This document shows positions 8,864 through 17,087 of a DNA stretch of 64,000 bases, one piece after another. The notes beneath the pieces were generated by a model that was not told the DNA's origin, searched no databases, and worked only from the letters and a program-made list of their open reading frames with translations. A program made the position numbers and the translations under genes. The stretch is from Lysinibacillus sphaericus. GTDB lineage: Bacteria; Bacillota; Bacilli; Bacillales_A; Planococcaceae. The stretch covers positions 744,001 through 808,000 of the forward strand of contig NZ_CP015224.1 in NCBI RefSeq assembly GCF_001629735.1, in the 5' to 3' direction. The stretch's first letter is position 1; every line of letters begins with the position of its first letter.

Positions 8864-9484
8864 CTATAAAATAATCTCTAAAATTTCATCGGGTGTCGCT
8901 ACTTTGTATTCTGGCTCTTCGTTTTGTATGACTTCAATTGCGTCATAGCCCCATTCTACCCATATAATAGGTATGCCTGCTTTTTTACACGCGACAATAT
9001 CCCTCTGTTCATCACCTATATATACCACTTCAGATGATGAAACATTTGATTCCTTCAAAAACTTTTTCATGACTTTATCTTTGCTAAAAATACGATTGGA
9101 GCAAAGGACATCTGTAACACAGTGAATGCCATTTATTTTGAGAAATTCTACAATATTGTCCTTTGAATTAGAAGAGATAATCAAAATCTTATATCCTCTA
9201 TTATCGAGTTCGAGTAATACTTCCTTCATCCCTGCAAAAAGATGAACATCGTTTAATGATTGGCGATATAGCTTGTAAAATTGCGGTAAAATCATAGGTA
9301 ATTTATACATTGGAAAGTCAAATAACTTACTACGTTCTGAAATCGATAATTTTTTTAATGTATCAATTTCCTTCAATTCAATTCCTTTAAATTTATATTT
9401 TTGTGCTAATGTATTCCATGCTGATGCAAACACAGCAGTTGAATCTGCCAACGTTCCATCAAAATCAAAAATTATAGTTTTCAT
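8864..9484 (-). CDS. HAD-superfamily hydrolase, phosphoglycolate-phosphatase-like
   Basis: 206 residues from ATG 9484, with AAAGGAG upstream. HAD motif I is DFDGTLADS at residues 7-15 (nucleophile Asp7, acid Asp9), motif II is IISS near residue 102, motif III a lysine around the SKDKVMKKF segment, and motif IV IGDEQRDIVACKKAG near 156-170. The cap between motifs I and II is helical (type C1), as in Gph/PpaX/YjjG-type phosphatases acting on small phosphorylated metabolites. Substrate cannot be told from sequence. It stands alone and faces the chemoreceptor remnant. Confidence 0.88.
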   Translation of the reverse strand: MKTIIFDFDGTLADSTAVFASAWNTLAQKYKFKGIELKEIDTLKKLSISERSKLFDFPMYKLPMILPQFYKLYRQSLNDVHLFAGMKEVLLELDNRGYKILIISSNSKDNIVEFLKINGIHCVTDVLCSNRIFSKDKVMKKFLKESNVSSSEVVYIGDEQRDIVACKKAGIPIIWVEWGYDAIEVIQNEEPEYKVATPDEILEIIL

Positions 9485-9850
9485 TGCAAACTTTCTCCTT
9501 TATTATCTAGTTGTATTGACGTTTTATGCTTAAAAATGTTACATGGAATGGGCGACCAATTGTTAGGTCATGAAACATAGATAACAGTCATTTTAAAAGC
9601 TACGTAATCATCTTATGGTAAATATTATCAGAAAATGCTGGGTTTGCAATGGAAAAGATGCAACAAAGGAGGGTGTCTCAAAACTCTTATGAGACACCCT
9701 CTATAGCTACCTAATTCTTTTTGTGTTTTATGTTAGGGCTAATACAAATTTGCATACCATTTTAGGTGTGTTGTACGTTTCAAACCATAAAGGCAAAGAG
9801 GTACTCACTTTATCTCCAGTACTTATCACGACAAAGTGATAGTTTTGTTT
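9485..9850. other. Intergenic region with one hairpin
   Basis: Between the HAD gene and the YibE/F pair, all read leftward. Apart from the hairpin at 9670-9700 nothing coding is visible; the region should carry the HAD promoter and the end of the YibE/F transcript. Confidence 0.4.
9670..9700. terminator. Perfect hairpin, possible terminator or IS-end remnant
   Basis: AGGGTGTCTCA and TGAGACACCCT form an eleven-pair stem with loop AAACTCTTA. On the leftward strand a short T-containing tail follows, so it may end the YibE/F transcript. The GGGTGTCTCAAAA sequence also resembles ends of some insertion elements. Confidence 0.55.
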
Positions 9851-10630
9851 TTATGGGAGAGAGCTATTCTTTTTTTGTCGTGTTTTTACTAAATAATAAG
9901 CATTGACGGAGGAGGCAATAGGAATAATTAGTGCAATGCCGATGCCTGCGCAAAAAATTGTCATCATTTCCGCACTAAAGACTTTGGAATTGACGATTTC
10001 GCCAATCGAATAAGAGAGATCCTTAAACCATATCAATAAACTTAAATAGCCACCAAAGAAAGCAAAAAATAAAGTATTTGTATCGGTTCCTAAAATGTCT
10101 CTCCCAATACTTATTCCAGATGTAAAAAGTGTCTTTCTACTGATCGAAGGATTGCGATAAAAAATCTCATGCATAGAGGTAGCAATGGAAATGGCAACAT
10201 CCATAATGGCACCTATCGTACTCATAATAATGACCGATGCACCAATCTGCACGAAATTAACACCGATATAGAGAGAAAAGATACTTATTTCTTCTGTTGA
10301 TTCTTCGCCAAATCCTTGAATCATGGCCTTTTTCGTTATAAACGTAATAAAAAGCAATAAAACAACAATCGTTACCATTGTCGAAATAAATGCAGTAATG
10401 GTTTTACTATTTGTTTTATTAATATAAAACAAACTAATGCAACTGATGACAGTACAAGCAACAAACGTTAGAATAATAGGGCTGTTTTTAGGGTTTGTCA
10501 TGAGGAAAATGGTCACGAAGAGAACAGCAAAATTTAAAAATAAAGAAAGAAACGAGCGTAGGCCTTGCTTACCTCCAACTACCACCATCAATAAACATAA
10601 AATAATTGCCAAAACAACGATAACATTCAT
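9851..10630 (-). CDS. YibE/F-like polytopic membrane protein (second gene)
   Basis: 259 residues, almost all in membrane spans (about seven). ATG 10630 overlaps the TGA of the upstream gene as ATGA, showing translational coupling. It shares with its partner the YibE/F-family pattern of a GAIMDVAISI motif, a following RK.LF.SGISIGRDILGT segment and a C-terminal span rich in small residues. YibE/YibF proteins are Firmicute membrane proteins of unknown function, normally encoded as such a pair; a transport role is often supposed. It lacks the soluble N-terminal domain of the partner. Confidence 0.85.
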   Translation of the reverse strand: MNVIVVLAIILCLLMVVVGGKQGLRSFLSLFLNFAVLFVTIFLMTNPKNSPIILTFVACTVISCISLFYINKTNSKTITAFISTMVTIVVLLLFITFITKKAMIQGFGEESTEEISIFSLYIGVNFVQIGASVIIMSTIGAIMDVAISIATSMHEIFYRNPSISRKTLFTSGISIGRDILGTDTNTLFFAFFGGYLSLLIWFKDLSYSIGEIVNSKVFSAEMMTIFCAGIGIALIIPIASSVNAYYLVKTRQKKNSSLP

Positions 10631-11751
10631 TCTTTAACCCTCTTTCGATTAATAAAAAAAATAGCTGTATATTGACTGATAGGTATTGTCAGGACTACTC
10701 CAATACCCCCTGCAAGGGCACGAGCTAGCTCTAATGAAAGATTCAAGGATAGAGTGAGTCCTAATGTAGATGAATTTTTCAAATAGAGGATGACCATTGG
10801 TATGGAGCCACAAATATACGCGAAGAATAGAATGCTTGTAATGGTACCCATAATGTCTTTTCCAATCTCCTGACCAGATGCCTTTAAAGCTTGTAAAGAA
10901 ATACGAGAGTCTTGTTCATATAGGGCGTAAATAGAAGAGGACATAGTAATCGCGACATCCATAACAGCCCCAAGTGAACCAATGAATAAACCAGCCATAA
11001 AAACAGTTCGGTAGGGACGTGTTAAAAATTGCATTTCCTCATAGCGTAGGCCGCTTTCTCCCGTCAACCACATCACAGCAGAGCTAATACTAAGGGCTAT
11101 GATTGTCCCTAAAAGAGTAGCTACAATGGCTGCATATGTTTTCGTATTCAATCCACTAATCAGTAACAATGAAATAACAGTAAATAATAGGACACACACA
11201 CCACTGATGAATAATAAATTGAGGCTGCCATGCTTTACGTAAAGGTCTAATGCAAATGTTAAAATACTGGCATTTACGACTAAGCTAATAATGGCAAATA
11301 AACCTTGTCTTTTTCCGATGATGAGTAGCGCAAAGATAAAAGTCCAAGTGATAATCATGATTGTTTGATCTCGTTTCAAATCGAGAATGGTCCCCGTTAA
11401 ATCTGACTGTGTCGAATGTGCATCTATTGCGACAAAAATTTCATTGCCGACAAAGTATTCTTGATCAAAGGCTCCAGACGAAGAGTAGTCATTCATCAAA
11501 TCAATTATTTGTCCTTTGTGCTGCCCATTTTTAAGTACAGCCTTAATTTGCTGCGTATACAAAGTATCGTCATTGTCGTACATATCTGTTAGAGGCTCTG
11601 ATTCTACCACTTTGACATTCAATATTTCAGCAATCGGTCGATCATAAAATTGTTCATTATGATGAACGAAAAAGATCGATATTCCGCAGCCGAGTATTAA
11701 TAGGGCAGAGAAAATACGTTGTTTAATTGTTAAGTTTCTTAAAAATTGCAA
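10627..11751 (-). CDS. YibE/F-like membrane protein with extracytoplasmic domain (first gene)
   Basis: 374 residues. The start is TTG 11751, with a full AGGAGGT seven bases upstream and no better alternative. One N-terminal span (residues about 12-29) is followed by an outside beta-like domain (about 30-125; EILNVKVVESEPL..TQQIKAVLKNGQHKGQII) and then about seven spans with GAVMDVAITMSSSIYAL and LKASGQEIGKDIMGT, the same motifs as in the next gene. This is the usual YibE/F two-gene arrangement. Function is unknown in the family; membrane location is clear. Confidence 0.85.
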   Translation of the reverse strand: MQFLRNLTIKQRIFSALLILGCGISIFFVHHNEQFYDRPIAEILNVKVVESEPLTDMYDNDDTLYTQQIKAVLKNGQHKGQIIDLMNDYSSSGAFDQEYFVGNEIFVAIDAHSTQSDLTGTILDLKRDQTIMIITWTFIFALLIIGKRQGLFAIISLVVNASILTFALDLYVKHGSLNLLFISGVCVLLFTVISLLLISGLNTKTYAAIVATLLGTIIALSISSAVMWLTGESGLRYEEMQFLTRPYRTVFMAGLFIGSLGAVMDVAITMSSSIYALYEQDSRISLQALKASGQEIGKDIMGTITSILFFAYICGSIPMVILYLKNSSTLGLTLSLNLSLELARALAGGIGVVLTIPISQYTAIFFINRKRVKE

Positions 11752-11953
11752 GGGAATGACCTCCTAGTGGACTGAATAGTCACTTGTACAGGAACGATTT
11801 TAACAATAGTAAGTTCCGATATATTATTAAGTGTAACGATAGGCGTGCCATATTCCAAGGCATATAAGAATAAGAACGTGAGAGGACATTTGTAATCTAG
11901 AAAGATTTATGGTAGATTAGTGGATACTATAAAATCGAAGGGAGGACGAAGTA

Positions 11954-12091
11954 ATGGGAACTGTTTGTGCAAAAGGTTTAACTGAAATAGTGGTGAAATC
12001 TTACAATCTTTGTGGAGGTTTGCTGGCAAAGGGAGAAGTATGCCCTTTTTTAAGCAAATTTCATATCGATGCAGGTTCCGGTTGCTTCTAG
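11954..12091 (+). CDS. 45-residue peptide with four cysteines, unrecognised
   Basis: ATG 11954 is preceded by GGGAGG with eight bases spacing, an excellent site. The peptide begins MGTVCAKGLTEIVVKS, carries Cys at positions 5, 20, 30 and 44, has a Gly-rich middle (LCGGLLAKG) and ends in HIDAGSGCF. A terminator with seven Ts starts about 45 bases after the stop, so it forms a complete one-gene transcription unit; TTGTAA (11890) and TAGATT (11913) spaced by 17 are a plausible promoter. It also lies upstream of the ABC-F gene and its second terminator. It could be a peptide product, a structural small protein, or a leader peptide. I recognise no family and no modification enzyme is next to it. 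Confidence 0.6.
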   Translation: MGTVCAKGLTEIVVKSYNLCGGLLAKGEVCPFLSKFHIDAGSGCF

Positions 12092-12137
12092 CCTTCTTTA
12101 AAACTGATAGTATCCAATCAAATGAGATGTATAGATA

Positions 12138-12169
12138 CAAAAACGCCGGTTCTTAACGGCGTTTTTTTG
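12138..12169 (+). terminator. Terminator after the 45-residue peptide gene
   Basis: ACGCCG and CGGCGT pair around an eight-base loop (flanked by further A-T pairs) and are followed by TTTTTTT. Placed 47 bases after the peptide stop codon and before the ABC-F leader. Confidence 0.9.
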
Positions 12170-12215
12170 TTTAATAGTAAAATTTAACATGCCCTCTTGT
12201 TCATAGGAGGGGTGG

Positions 12216-12246
12216 AAGGTGCCGTTTTATGACGGCACCTTTTTTG
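12216..12246 (+). terminator. Attenuator-like terminator in the ABC-F leader
   Basis: AAGGTGCCG and CGGCACCTT form a strong stem around TTTTATGA, followed by TTTT. It sits 23 bases before the 10-codon leader and about 100 bases before the ABC-F start. A possible alternative hairpin (CCCTC near 12192 with GAGGG near 12207) lies just upstream. Confidence 0.85.
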
Positions 12247-12268
12247 TGTTTGAAAGGAGTGAAAAGTG

Positions 12269-12301
12269 ATGTGTAACCTTATATGTCCATTTATTTCTTG
12301 A
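12269..12301 (+). CDS. Ten-codon leader peptide ahead of the ABC-F gene
   Basis: ATG 12269 is preceded by AAAGGAGTG at good spacing and encodes MCNLICPFIS then a stop, 47 bases before the ABC-F start. Short leader frames with their own ribosome site are typical of antibiotic-inducible ABC-F and methyltransferase genes, where ribosome stalling exposes or transcribes the main gene. The peptide has two Cys codons and a hydrophobic body. That it is translated is well supported by the site; its sensing role is inferred. Confidence 0.6.
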   Translation: MCNLICPFIS

Positions 12302-12348
12302 GCGATTGCTTATTAGTAATGGATAAAATAAATAAGGAGATGGAAAAA

Positions 12349-13974
12349 ATGATACTTCAATTAAATGGAATTAGTAAGAGCTACTTGGGAGAGCCCATTC
12401 TTTCTAACATAACGATGAAAATGGAACGTGGCGATCGGATTGGACTTATAGGTGTAAATGGAGCTGGAAAATCCACGCTACTAAAGATGATTGTAGGGGA
12501 TATTCCTTATGATGAAGGCGATATTTATAGGGGGAAAGGAATTAAACTAGGTTATTTGCAACAGGATAGTGGATTGCAGCCAGACCATACGATTTGGACT
12601 GAAATGCTTGGGGCATTTACGGAGCTTCTAGAGGTTGAAAAGGAACTTCGAGAGTTGGAAATGCAGATGAGTGAGTCTTCTTATCTAAATGCCCCTGAAA
12701 AGCTGGAACAAGTGATGCAGAGATATGCTAGCAAATCCGATTGGTTTTCACAACAGGGAGGCTATGACATCGAGGCAAAAATAAATAGTATGTTAAATGG
12801 GATGGGCTTTAGTAGTACACCGACAGACACACTTATCGAATCATTAAGTGGTGGTCAGAAAACTAGACTGGCACTTGCTAAAATTTTATTAACGCAGCCG
12901 GATTTGTTACTGTTAGATGAACCGACCAACCATTTGGATTTTGCGACTTTAAATTGGCTGGAAAGTTATTTACGTGGCTATCAAGGGGCCATTCTTGTTA
13001 TTTCACATGATCGTTACTTTTTAGATGCCCTTGTCCATGAGATTTATGAGATTGAACGTACTCATGGAACAAAATACAGCGGTAACTATTCTAAGTATGT
13101 GGAAAGCAAGACTAAAGATCGTGAACTGCTGGAGAAGAAATATACGATGCAGCAGCAGCAAATCACAAAAATGGAGGATTATATTCAACGGAATATTGCT
13201 ATGGCTACTTCCTCAAAAAGTGCCAAGAACAAAAGGAAACAGCTTGAACGGATAGAACGTCTTGAAAAGCCGCACAAGAATCAAAAACATGCACAAATGA
13301 CATTTGCTACTGATAAGAATTCACATAAAGAAGTACTGAAGGTAAAGGACCTAGTACTCTCCTATCAGTTACATGCGGGCAGAAAAATATTAATGGAAGA
13401 TATTGAATTTTCATTATATAGAGGCGAACGGGTCGCATTAATAGGCCCAAATGGTGTTGGAAAATCAACGTTATTGAAGGCATTGTTACATGAATTAACT
13501 CCGGATCGTGGCGTTATTGCATGGGGAAATGGTGTGACAATAGGTTATTATGATCAGGAGCAAGAGTCATTACATCCTAATCATACAATATTACAAGAGG
13601 TATGGGGTACCTTCCCTTCGATGGAAGAGGCAAGAATACGGACAGTGCTTGGTAATTTTTTATTTACGGGAGAAGATGTCTTTAAAAAGATAGCCTCCCT
13701 TAGCGGTGGAGAAAAAGCGCGTGTAGCCTTAGCAAAGCTAATTTTGCAAAAAGCAAATGTACTTATAATGGACGAACCGACCAATCATCTTGATTTATTT
13801 AGCAAGGAAGTATTGGAGAAGGCGCTTTTGCAATTTGATGGCACATTATTATGCATTTCTCATGATCGATATTTTCTTAATAAGCTAGCAAATAAATTAC
13901 TAGCATTATCTCCAACTGGTGTGACCGCCTTTTCAGGAAATTATAATGATTATGTTCAAAAGTTAAGTCATTAA
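12349..13974 (+). CDS. ABC-F family ATPase, YdiF-like
   Basis: 541 residues with two ABC domains and no membrane segments. Domain 1: Walker A GVNGAGKST (about residue 37), signature LSGGQKTRLALAK, Walker B LLLLDEPTNHLD. Domain 2: Walker A GPNGVGKST, signature LSGGEKARVALAK, Walker B VLIMDEPTNHLD. The linker between them (about 245-310) is charged and helical, the P-site tRNA interaction motif of ABC-F proteins. These bind the ribosome; some (Vga, Msr, VmlR) protect against antibiotics, others are housekeeping factors. Overall sequence resembles the housekeeping YdiF group more than known resistance proteins. ATG 12349 has AAGGAG upstream; an upstream in-frame ATG at 12283 lies inside the leader frame. 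Terminators and a leader peptide upstream suggest regulation by attenuation. Confidence 0.85.
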   Translation: MILQLNGISKSYLGEPILSNITMKMERGDRIGLIGVNGAGKSTLLKMIVGDIPYDEGDIYRGKGIKLGYLQQDSGLQPDHTIWTEMLGAFTELLEVEKELRELEMQMSESSYLNAPEKLEQVMQRYASKSDWFSQQGGYDIEAKINSMLNGMGFSSTPTDTLIESLSGGQKTRLALAKILLTQPDLLLLDEPTNHLDFATLNWLESYLRGYQGAILVISHDRYFLDALVHEIYEIERTHGTKYSGNYSKYVESKTKDRELLEKKYTMQQQQITKMEDYIQRNIAMATSSKSAKNKRKQLERIERLEKPHKNQKHAQMTFATDKNSHKEVLKVKDLVLSYQLHAGRKILMEDIEFSLYRGERVALIGPNGVGKSTLLKALLHELTPDRGVIAWGNGVTIGYYDQEQESLHPNHTILQEVWGTFPSMEEARIRTVLGNFLFTGEDVFKKIASLSGGEKARVALAKLILQKANVLIMDEPTNHLDLFSKEVLEKALLQFDGTLLCISHDRYFLNKLANKLLALSPTGVTAFSGNYNDYVQKLSH

Positions 13975-13983
13975 AGGACTAAG

Positions 13984-14010
13984 AAGCCACCTCTATAGTA
14001 ATAGGTGGCT
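13984..14010 (+). terminator. Hairpin after the ABC-F gene
   Basis: AGCCACCT and a complementary GGTGGCT arm with inner TAT/ATA pairs form a stem ten bases after the stop. It lacks a T run itself, but the next hairpin (14013-14062, inside the interspersed repeat) has one. Confidence 0.6.
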
Positions 14011-14226
14011 CAGACTGTAGACAAACTCAAAAAAATTTGAGAGTTTGACTACAGTCTTTTTTCTTTTACAATAAAATAAAGTAAAGCCGTTGATTTTCAC
14101 TACAGGCGGACGCTTTCCGCGGGCGGGGTCGAGCTGCTTCCCTCGCTTCGCTCAGTCCAGGATCTCGACTTTCCCGCTTTTCCCGCAGGAGTCGCCGCCC
14201 TTCGTTCCCATCAACTTCTACATAGG
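14010..14226. repeat. Interspersed repeat, copy A
   Basis: Begins with a terminator-like hairpin (CTGTAGACAAACTC pairing with GAGTTTGACTACAG, then TTTTTT), continues through an AAAATAAAGTAAAGCCGTTGATTTTCACTAC block and a GC-rich part with GGCGGACGCTTTCCGCGGG, GATCTCGACTTTC and GCAGGAGTCGCC, and ends CGTTCCCATCAAC. Other copies lie at 18583, 42807 and, inverted and shortened, at 20444. It codes for nothing and resembles widespread intergenic repeats of Bacillus and Lysinibacillus. Confidence 0.9.
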
Positions 14227-14278
14227 GTATTGAAAAGTAAATTCTCCATGTAGACTATATATTTATTTGTTAGAGAAT

Positions 14279-14548
14279 CAAATGTTGCCTGTTCTTCCAT
14301 ATACACGTCCTAAAATGAAAGATGGATTCTTCCGAAAGCATGAGTATATATGACGGGCATTATTATTGTTATCTTTGAAACAAGGGCAGATATTGAAGTA
14401 TGCGACAACGACGAAGGAAGGATATCGCCAATATAAATCGAATCCTTTGATTTGTGCGAAGTGTCCAAGCCTTTCCCAATGTACAGAAAGTAAGCATCAT
14501 CAAAAACTCATTCAACGTCATATTTGGGCGTCGTATGTGGAGCTATAG
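14279..14548 (+). pseudogene. Fragment of an IS1182-type transposase
   Basis: Frames broken by a stop and a shift near 14335-14365 give PYTRPKMKDGFFRKHEYI and then LKYATTTKEGYRQYKSNPLICAKCPSLSQCTESKHHQK..QRHIW. These match the central part of IS1182-family transposases, including the conserved CxxC...C cluster and the RHIW/RHVW stretch. Both the N-terminal and C-terminal catalytic parts are missing, and no inverted repeats are recognised, so the element is dead. It sits between the repeat copy and the riboflavin leader. Confidence 0.8.
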
Positions 14549-14638
14549 TAAGGGGTGGCACCTTTTTTAAAAAATACAGACAGAAGTATAGATAATATAA
14601 TTAAATAGTGTTATCGTAAGAACTAGCTAAATAAAATG

Positions 14639-14760
14639 ATCCTTCGGGGTAGGGTGAAATTCCCAATCGGCGGTGATGAAGTCATTCAAAGTCCGTGAGC
14701 GCAAGCTGATTTGGTGCAAATCCAAAACCGACAGTAACAGTCTGGATGGGAGAAGGGTAT
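14639..14760 (+). promoter_or_regulatory. FMN riboswitch 1 (RFN element)
   Basis: All parts of the RFN consensus are present: a closing stem (TCCTTC with GAAGG), GGGGTAGGGTGAAATTCCC, AATCGGCGGTGAT, GTCCGTGAGC, GATTTGGTGCAAATCC, AAACCGACAGT and AGTCTGGATGGGAGAA. The element binds FMN and causes premature termination, through the terminator at 14825-14857. Only a further riboswitch follows it, so it acts in series with riboswitch 2. Confidence 0.97.
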
Positions 14761-14824
14761 AAGTGCGAGCTTTTTAAATTCAATGTAATTTAAAAGGTCT
14801 ATTTGATTATGCATTTATTACACT

Positions 14825-14857
14825 ACTTCCCGCAAACTTGTAGGGAAGTTTTTTATT
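14825..14857 (+). terminator. Expression-platform terminator of FMN riboswitch 1
   Basis: ACTTCCC and GGGAAGT pair around an eleven-base loop and are followed by TTTTTATTT. It lies 65 bases after the first aptamer and before the second. Confidence 0.9.
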
Positions 14858-14880
14858 TAGCCAATCAATTGAATAGAAGA

Positions 14881-15002
14881 TGTTCTTCGGGGTAGGGTGA
14901 AATTCCCAATCGGCGGTGATGAAGTTATTCAAAGTCCGTGAGCGCAAGCTGATTTGGTGCAAATCCAAAACCGACAGTGATAGTCTGGATGGGAGAAGAA
15001 CA
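14881..15002 (+). promoter_or_regulatory. FMN riboswitch 2 (RFN element)
   Basis: A second complete RFN aptamer, nearly identical to the first from the GGGGTAGGGTGAAATTCCC block to TGGATGGGAGAAG, differing in only a few bases (GTTATTC for GTCATTC, GTGATAG for GTAACAG) and in the closing stem (TGTTCTTC with GAAGAACA). The two cores are 242 bases apart. Compensated differences in the outer stem show that both folds are maintained. Confidence 0.97.
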
Positions 15003-15070
15003 AATAAGATACTAGTCTATGGAAAAAATGTATATCCAAGTAGGCTTATTTATTGATGTCTTATACTCCC

Positions 15071-15098
15071 AAAACCCCTTTGTGAAAGGGGTTTTTCT
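15071..15098 (+). terminator. Expression-platform terminator of FMN riboswitch 2
   Basis: AAAACCCCTTT and AAAGGGGTTTT form an eleven-pair stem with loop GTG and a T run. It lies 87 bases ahead of the ribE start. Confidence 0.95.
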
Positions 15099-15184
15099 TT
15101 TTATAGAAGCTTCAGAAGGGAGACGGATAGAAAAGAAAGAGTGACGGATAAAAGCTACGTAAATGAGTGAAAGCAGGTGAAGAA

Positions 15185-15823
15185 ATGTTTACAGGTATTG
15201 TAGAGGATATTGGCACTATTAAAGCCTTGCAAAGCAATAAGAACAGTATGAAAATCACTGTTCACTCTTCAAAAGTTACAGAAGATGTAAGGCTAGGGGA
15301 CAGTATAGCCGTCAATGGAGTTTGTTTAACGGTGACCCATTTTACGGATCAAGAGCTGACGATGGATGTCATGCCTGAAACCGTCAAAGCGACAAATTTA
15401 CATCAGCTTGCAGTAGGCGATCCAGTTAATTTGGAGCGTGCGATGCCTGCGAACGGGCGATTTGGTGGTCATTTTGTTGCTGGCCATGTTGATGCAGTTG
15501 GGAAAATTTTACGAAAGCGTCCAGTCGCTAACGCGGTCTATATTGATATCGAATTGTCTGAGGAACTAACAAGTTTCTGTATTCCAAAGGGCTCCATAAC
15601 GATTGATGGCACAAGCTTAACAATCTTTCATGTTGAATCGAATTATGTCACTATTTCACTGATTCCTCATACTTACAAGGAAACAATTTTAGGCATGAAA
15701 AAAATTGGCGCATTCGTCAATATTGAAACAGATTTAGTAGGTAAGTATATTGTAAACCAATTGAAGAACGGGCAAGACAAGTCTATGATAACAAGAGATT
15801 ATTTGGCACGGCATGGTTTTTAA
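15185..15823 (+). CDS. ribE: Riboflavin synthase alpha subunit
   Basis: 212 residues, the standard length. RibE converts two molecules of 6,7-dimethyl-8-ribityllumazine to riboflavin. The two lumazine-binding half-domains are visible: [25 protein letters not shown] (residues 1-50) and [12 protein letters not shown]...[12 protein letters not shown] (about 98-145). ATG 15185 is chosen because family members start MFTGIVE and GCAGGTGA precedes it. It is the first gene of the operon behind two FMN riboswitches; in most Bacillales ribD would precede it and is absent here. Confidence 0.96.
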   Translation: MFTGIVEDIGTIKALQSNKNSMKITVHSSKVTEDVRLGDSIAVNGVCLTVTHFTDQELTMDVMPETVKATNLHQLAVGDPVNLERAMPANGRFGGHFVAGHVDAVGKILRKRPVANAVYIDIELSEELTSFCIPKGSITIDGTSLTIFHVESNYVTISLIPHTYKETILGMKKIGAFVNIETDLVGKYIVNQLKNGQDKSMITRDYLARHGF

Positions 15824-15849
15824 GATCACATAATAAGGAGATGACAAGA

Positions 15850-16467
15850 GTGCTACATGCAATTGAAGATGCCATAGAGGATTTAAAACAAGGGAAAGTG
15901 ATTGTCGTGGTGGATGATGAAGATCGGGAAAATGAGGGGGATCTTCTTGCACTTGCTGAATATATCACTCCTGAAACGATTAACTTTATGGCGACTTATG
16001 GGAGAGGTTTAATTTGTACGCCGATTTCGCAGGAGCTAGCACATAAGCTAGAACTGCACCCAATGGTTCAGCATAATACGGATAACCATCAAACAGCATT
16101 TACCGTAAGTATCGACCATATAGACACAACAACAGGGATTAGTGCCTTTGAGCGGGCTTTCACTATACAAAAGATGCTGAAGTCTCAAGCAAAAAACACT
16201 GATTTTCGTCGGCCAGGACATATTTTTCCATTAATCGCAAAGGATAACGGTGTCTTAGAGCGAAGAGGCCATACGGAGGCGACCATTGATTTAGCTAAGC
16301 TTTGTCATAGTATTCCTGCTGGGGTGATTTGTGAAATCATGGGAGACGATGGTCACATGATGCGCTTTGAAGAACTGACAAAGTATGCAGCACATCATGG
16401 TTTAAAAATGATTTCCATTGAGGCGTTAGCCGCTTATCGTAGCCAAACATTAACAACAAACTACTAA
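15850..16467 (+). CDS. ribB: 3,4-dihydroxy-2-butanone-4-phosphate synthase (RibB only)
   Basis: 205 residues. RibB makes the four-carbon unit of riboflavin from ribulose 5-phosphate. The active-site loop [13 protein letters not shown] (metal and substrate binding), the RRPGHIFPL segment and RRGHTEA are intact. In Bacillus the gene is normally ribBA, about 400 residues with a C-terminal GTP cyclohydrolase II; here the protein ends right after the RibB domain ([11 protein letters not shown]). GTG 15850 is preferred over ATG 15841 because AAGGAG directly abuts the ATG but is nine bases from the GTG. It lies between ribE and ribH. Loss of the RibA domain means the cell must have GTP cyclohydrolase II elsewhere. 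Confidence 0.94.
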   Translation: MLHAIEDAIEDLKQGKVIVVVDDEDRENEGDLLALAEYITPETINFMATYGRGLICTPISQELAHKLELHPMVQHNTDNHQTAFTVSIDHIDTTTGISAFERAFTIQKMLKSQAKNTDFRRPGHIFPLIAKDNGVLERRGHTEATIDLAKLCHSIPAGVICEIMGDDGHMMRFEELTKYAAHHGLKMISIEALAAYRSQTLTTNY

Positions 16468-16484
16468 CAAAGGAGTTATAAAAA

Positions 16485-16952
16485 ATGGGTCAAACATTTG
16501 AAGCACAATTAATAGGAACGGATTTAAAAATTGCAGTAGTTGTAGGTCGATTCAATGAGTTTATTACAAGCAAATTATTAGATGGAGCAATGGATGGGTT
16601 AAAGCGACATGGTGTTGATGAAGCATCTATTGATGTTGCATGGGTGCCTGGAGCTTTTGAGGTGCCTTTTATTGCGAAACAATTAGCAGAGACAAAAAAA
16701 TATGATGCGATTATTGGTTTAGGAACGGTTATTCGCGGTTCTACAACACATTATGATTATGTATGTAATGAGTCGGCAAAAGGTATAGCAAATGTATCGT
16801 TAACGACCAATGTGCCAGTTATTTTCGGTATTGTTACAACAGAAAATATTGAACAGGCGATTGAACGTGCGGGGACAAAATCAGGTAATAAAGGGTATGA
16901 TTCGGCAATATCGGCAATTGAGATGGCGAATCTACAAAAAATGATTGGCTAA
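16485..16952 (+). CDS. ribH: Lumazine synthase
   Basis: 155 residues with AAAGGAG upstream of ATG 16485. RibH condenses the RibB product with the pyrimidine from RibD to 6,7-dimethyl-8-ribityllumazine and forms a 60-subunit shell that can enclose RibE. Seen motifs are [11 protein letters not shown] (substrate ring), [26 protein letters not shown] and GIVTTEN with [10 protein letters not shown] (the catalytic His lies in STTHYD). It is the last gene of the three-gene operon. No terminator is obvious behind it. Confidence 0.97.
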   Translation: MGQTFEAQLIGTDLKIAVVVGRFNEFITSKLLDGAMDGLKRHGVDEASIDVAWVPGAFEVPFIAKQLAETKKYDAIIGLGTVIRGSTTHYDYVCNESAKGIANVSLTTNVPVIFGIVTTENIEQAIERAGTKSGNKGYDSAISAIEMANLQKMIG

Positions 16953-17087
16953 GAACATACTGAATAGGTTATCACCGTACTGGTTGCTTGAATAATTTTT
17001 ATATCCATGGGAAAAATATGCCTAAGTATATTTATTAAACGTCCAAGTTTTCATAAATGTACTAAATTTGAGCAGGCTCAGTAGGAG

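Noticed and set aside
9670..9700. Complete insertion element ended by this hairpin
   Set aside because: No transposase or second end is nearby.
11907..12140. Leftward open frame opposite the 45-residue peptide gene
   Set aside because: No ribosome site, and it overlaps the terminator; the rightward frame has an excellent site.
12349..13974. Calling the ABC-F protein an antibiotic resistance factor
   Set aside because: The sequence fits the YdiF housekeeping group better; the leader alone does not prove resistance.
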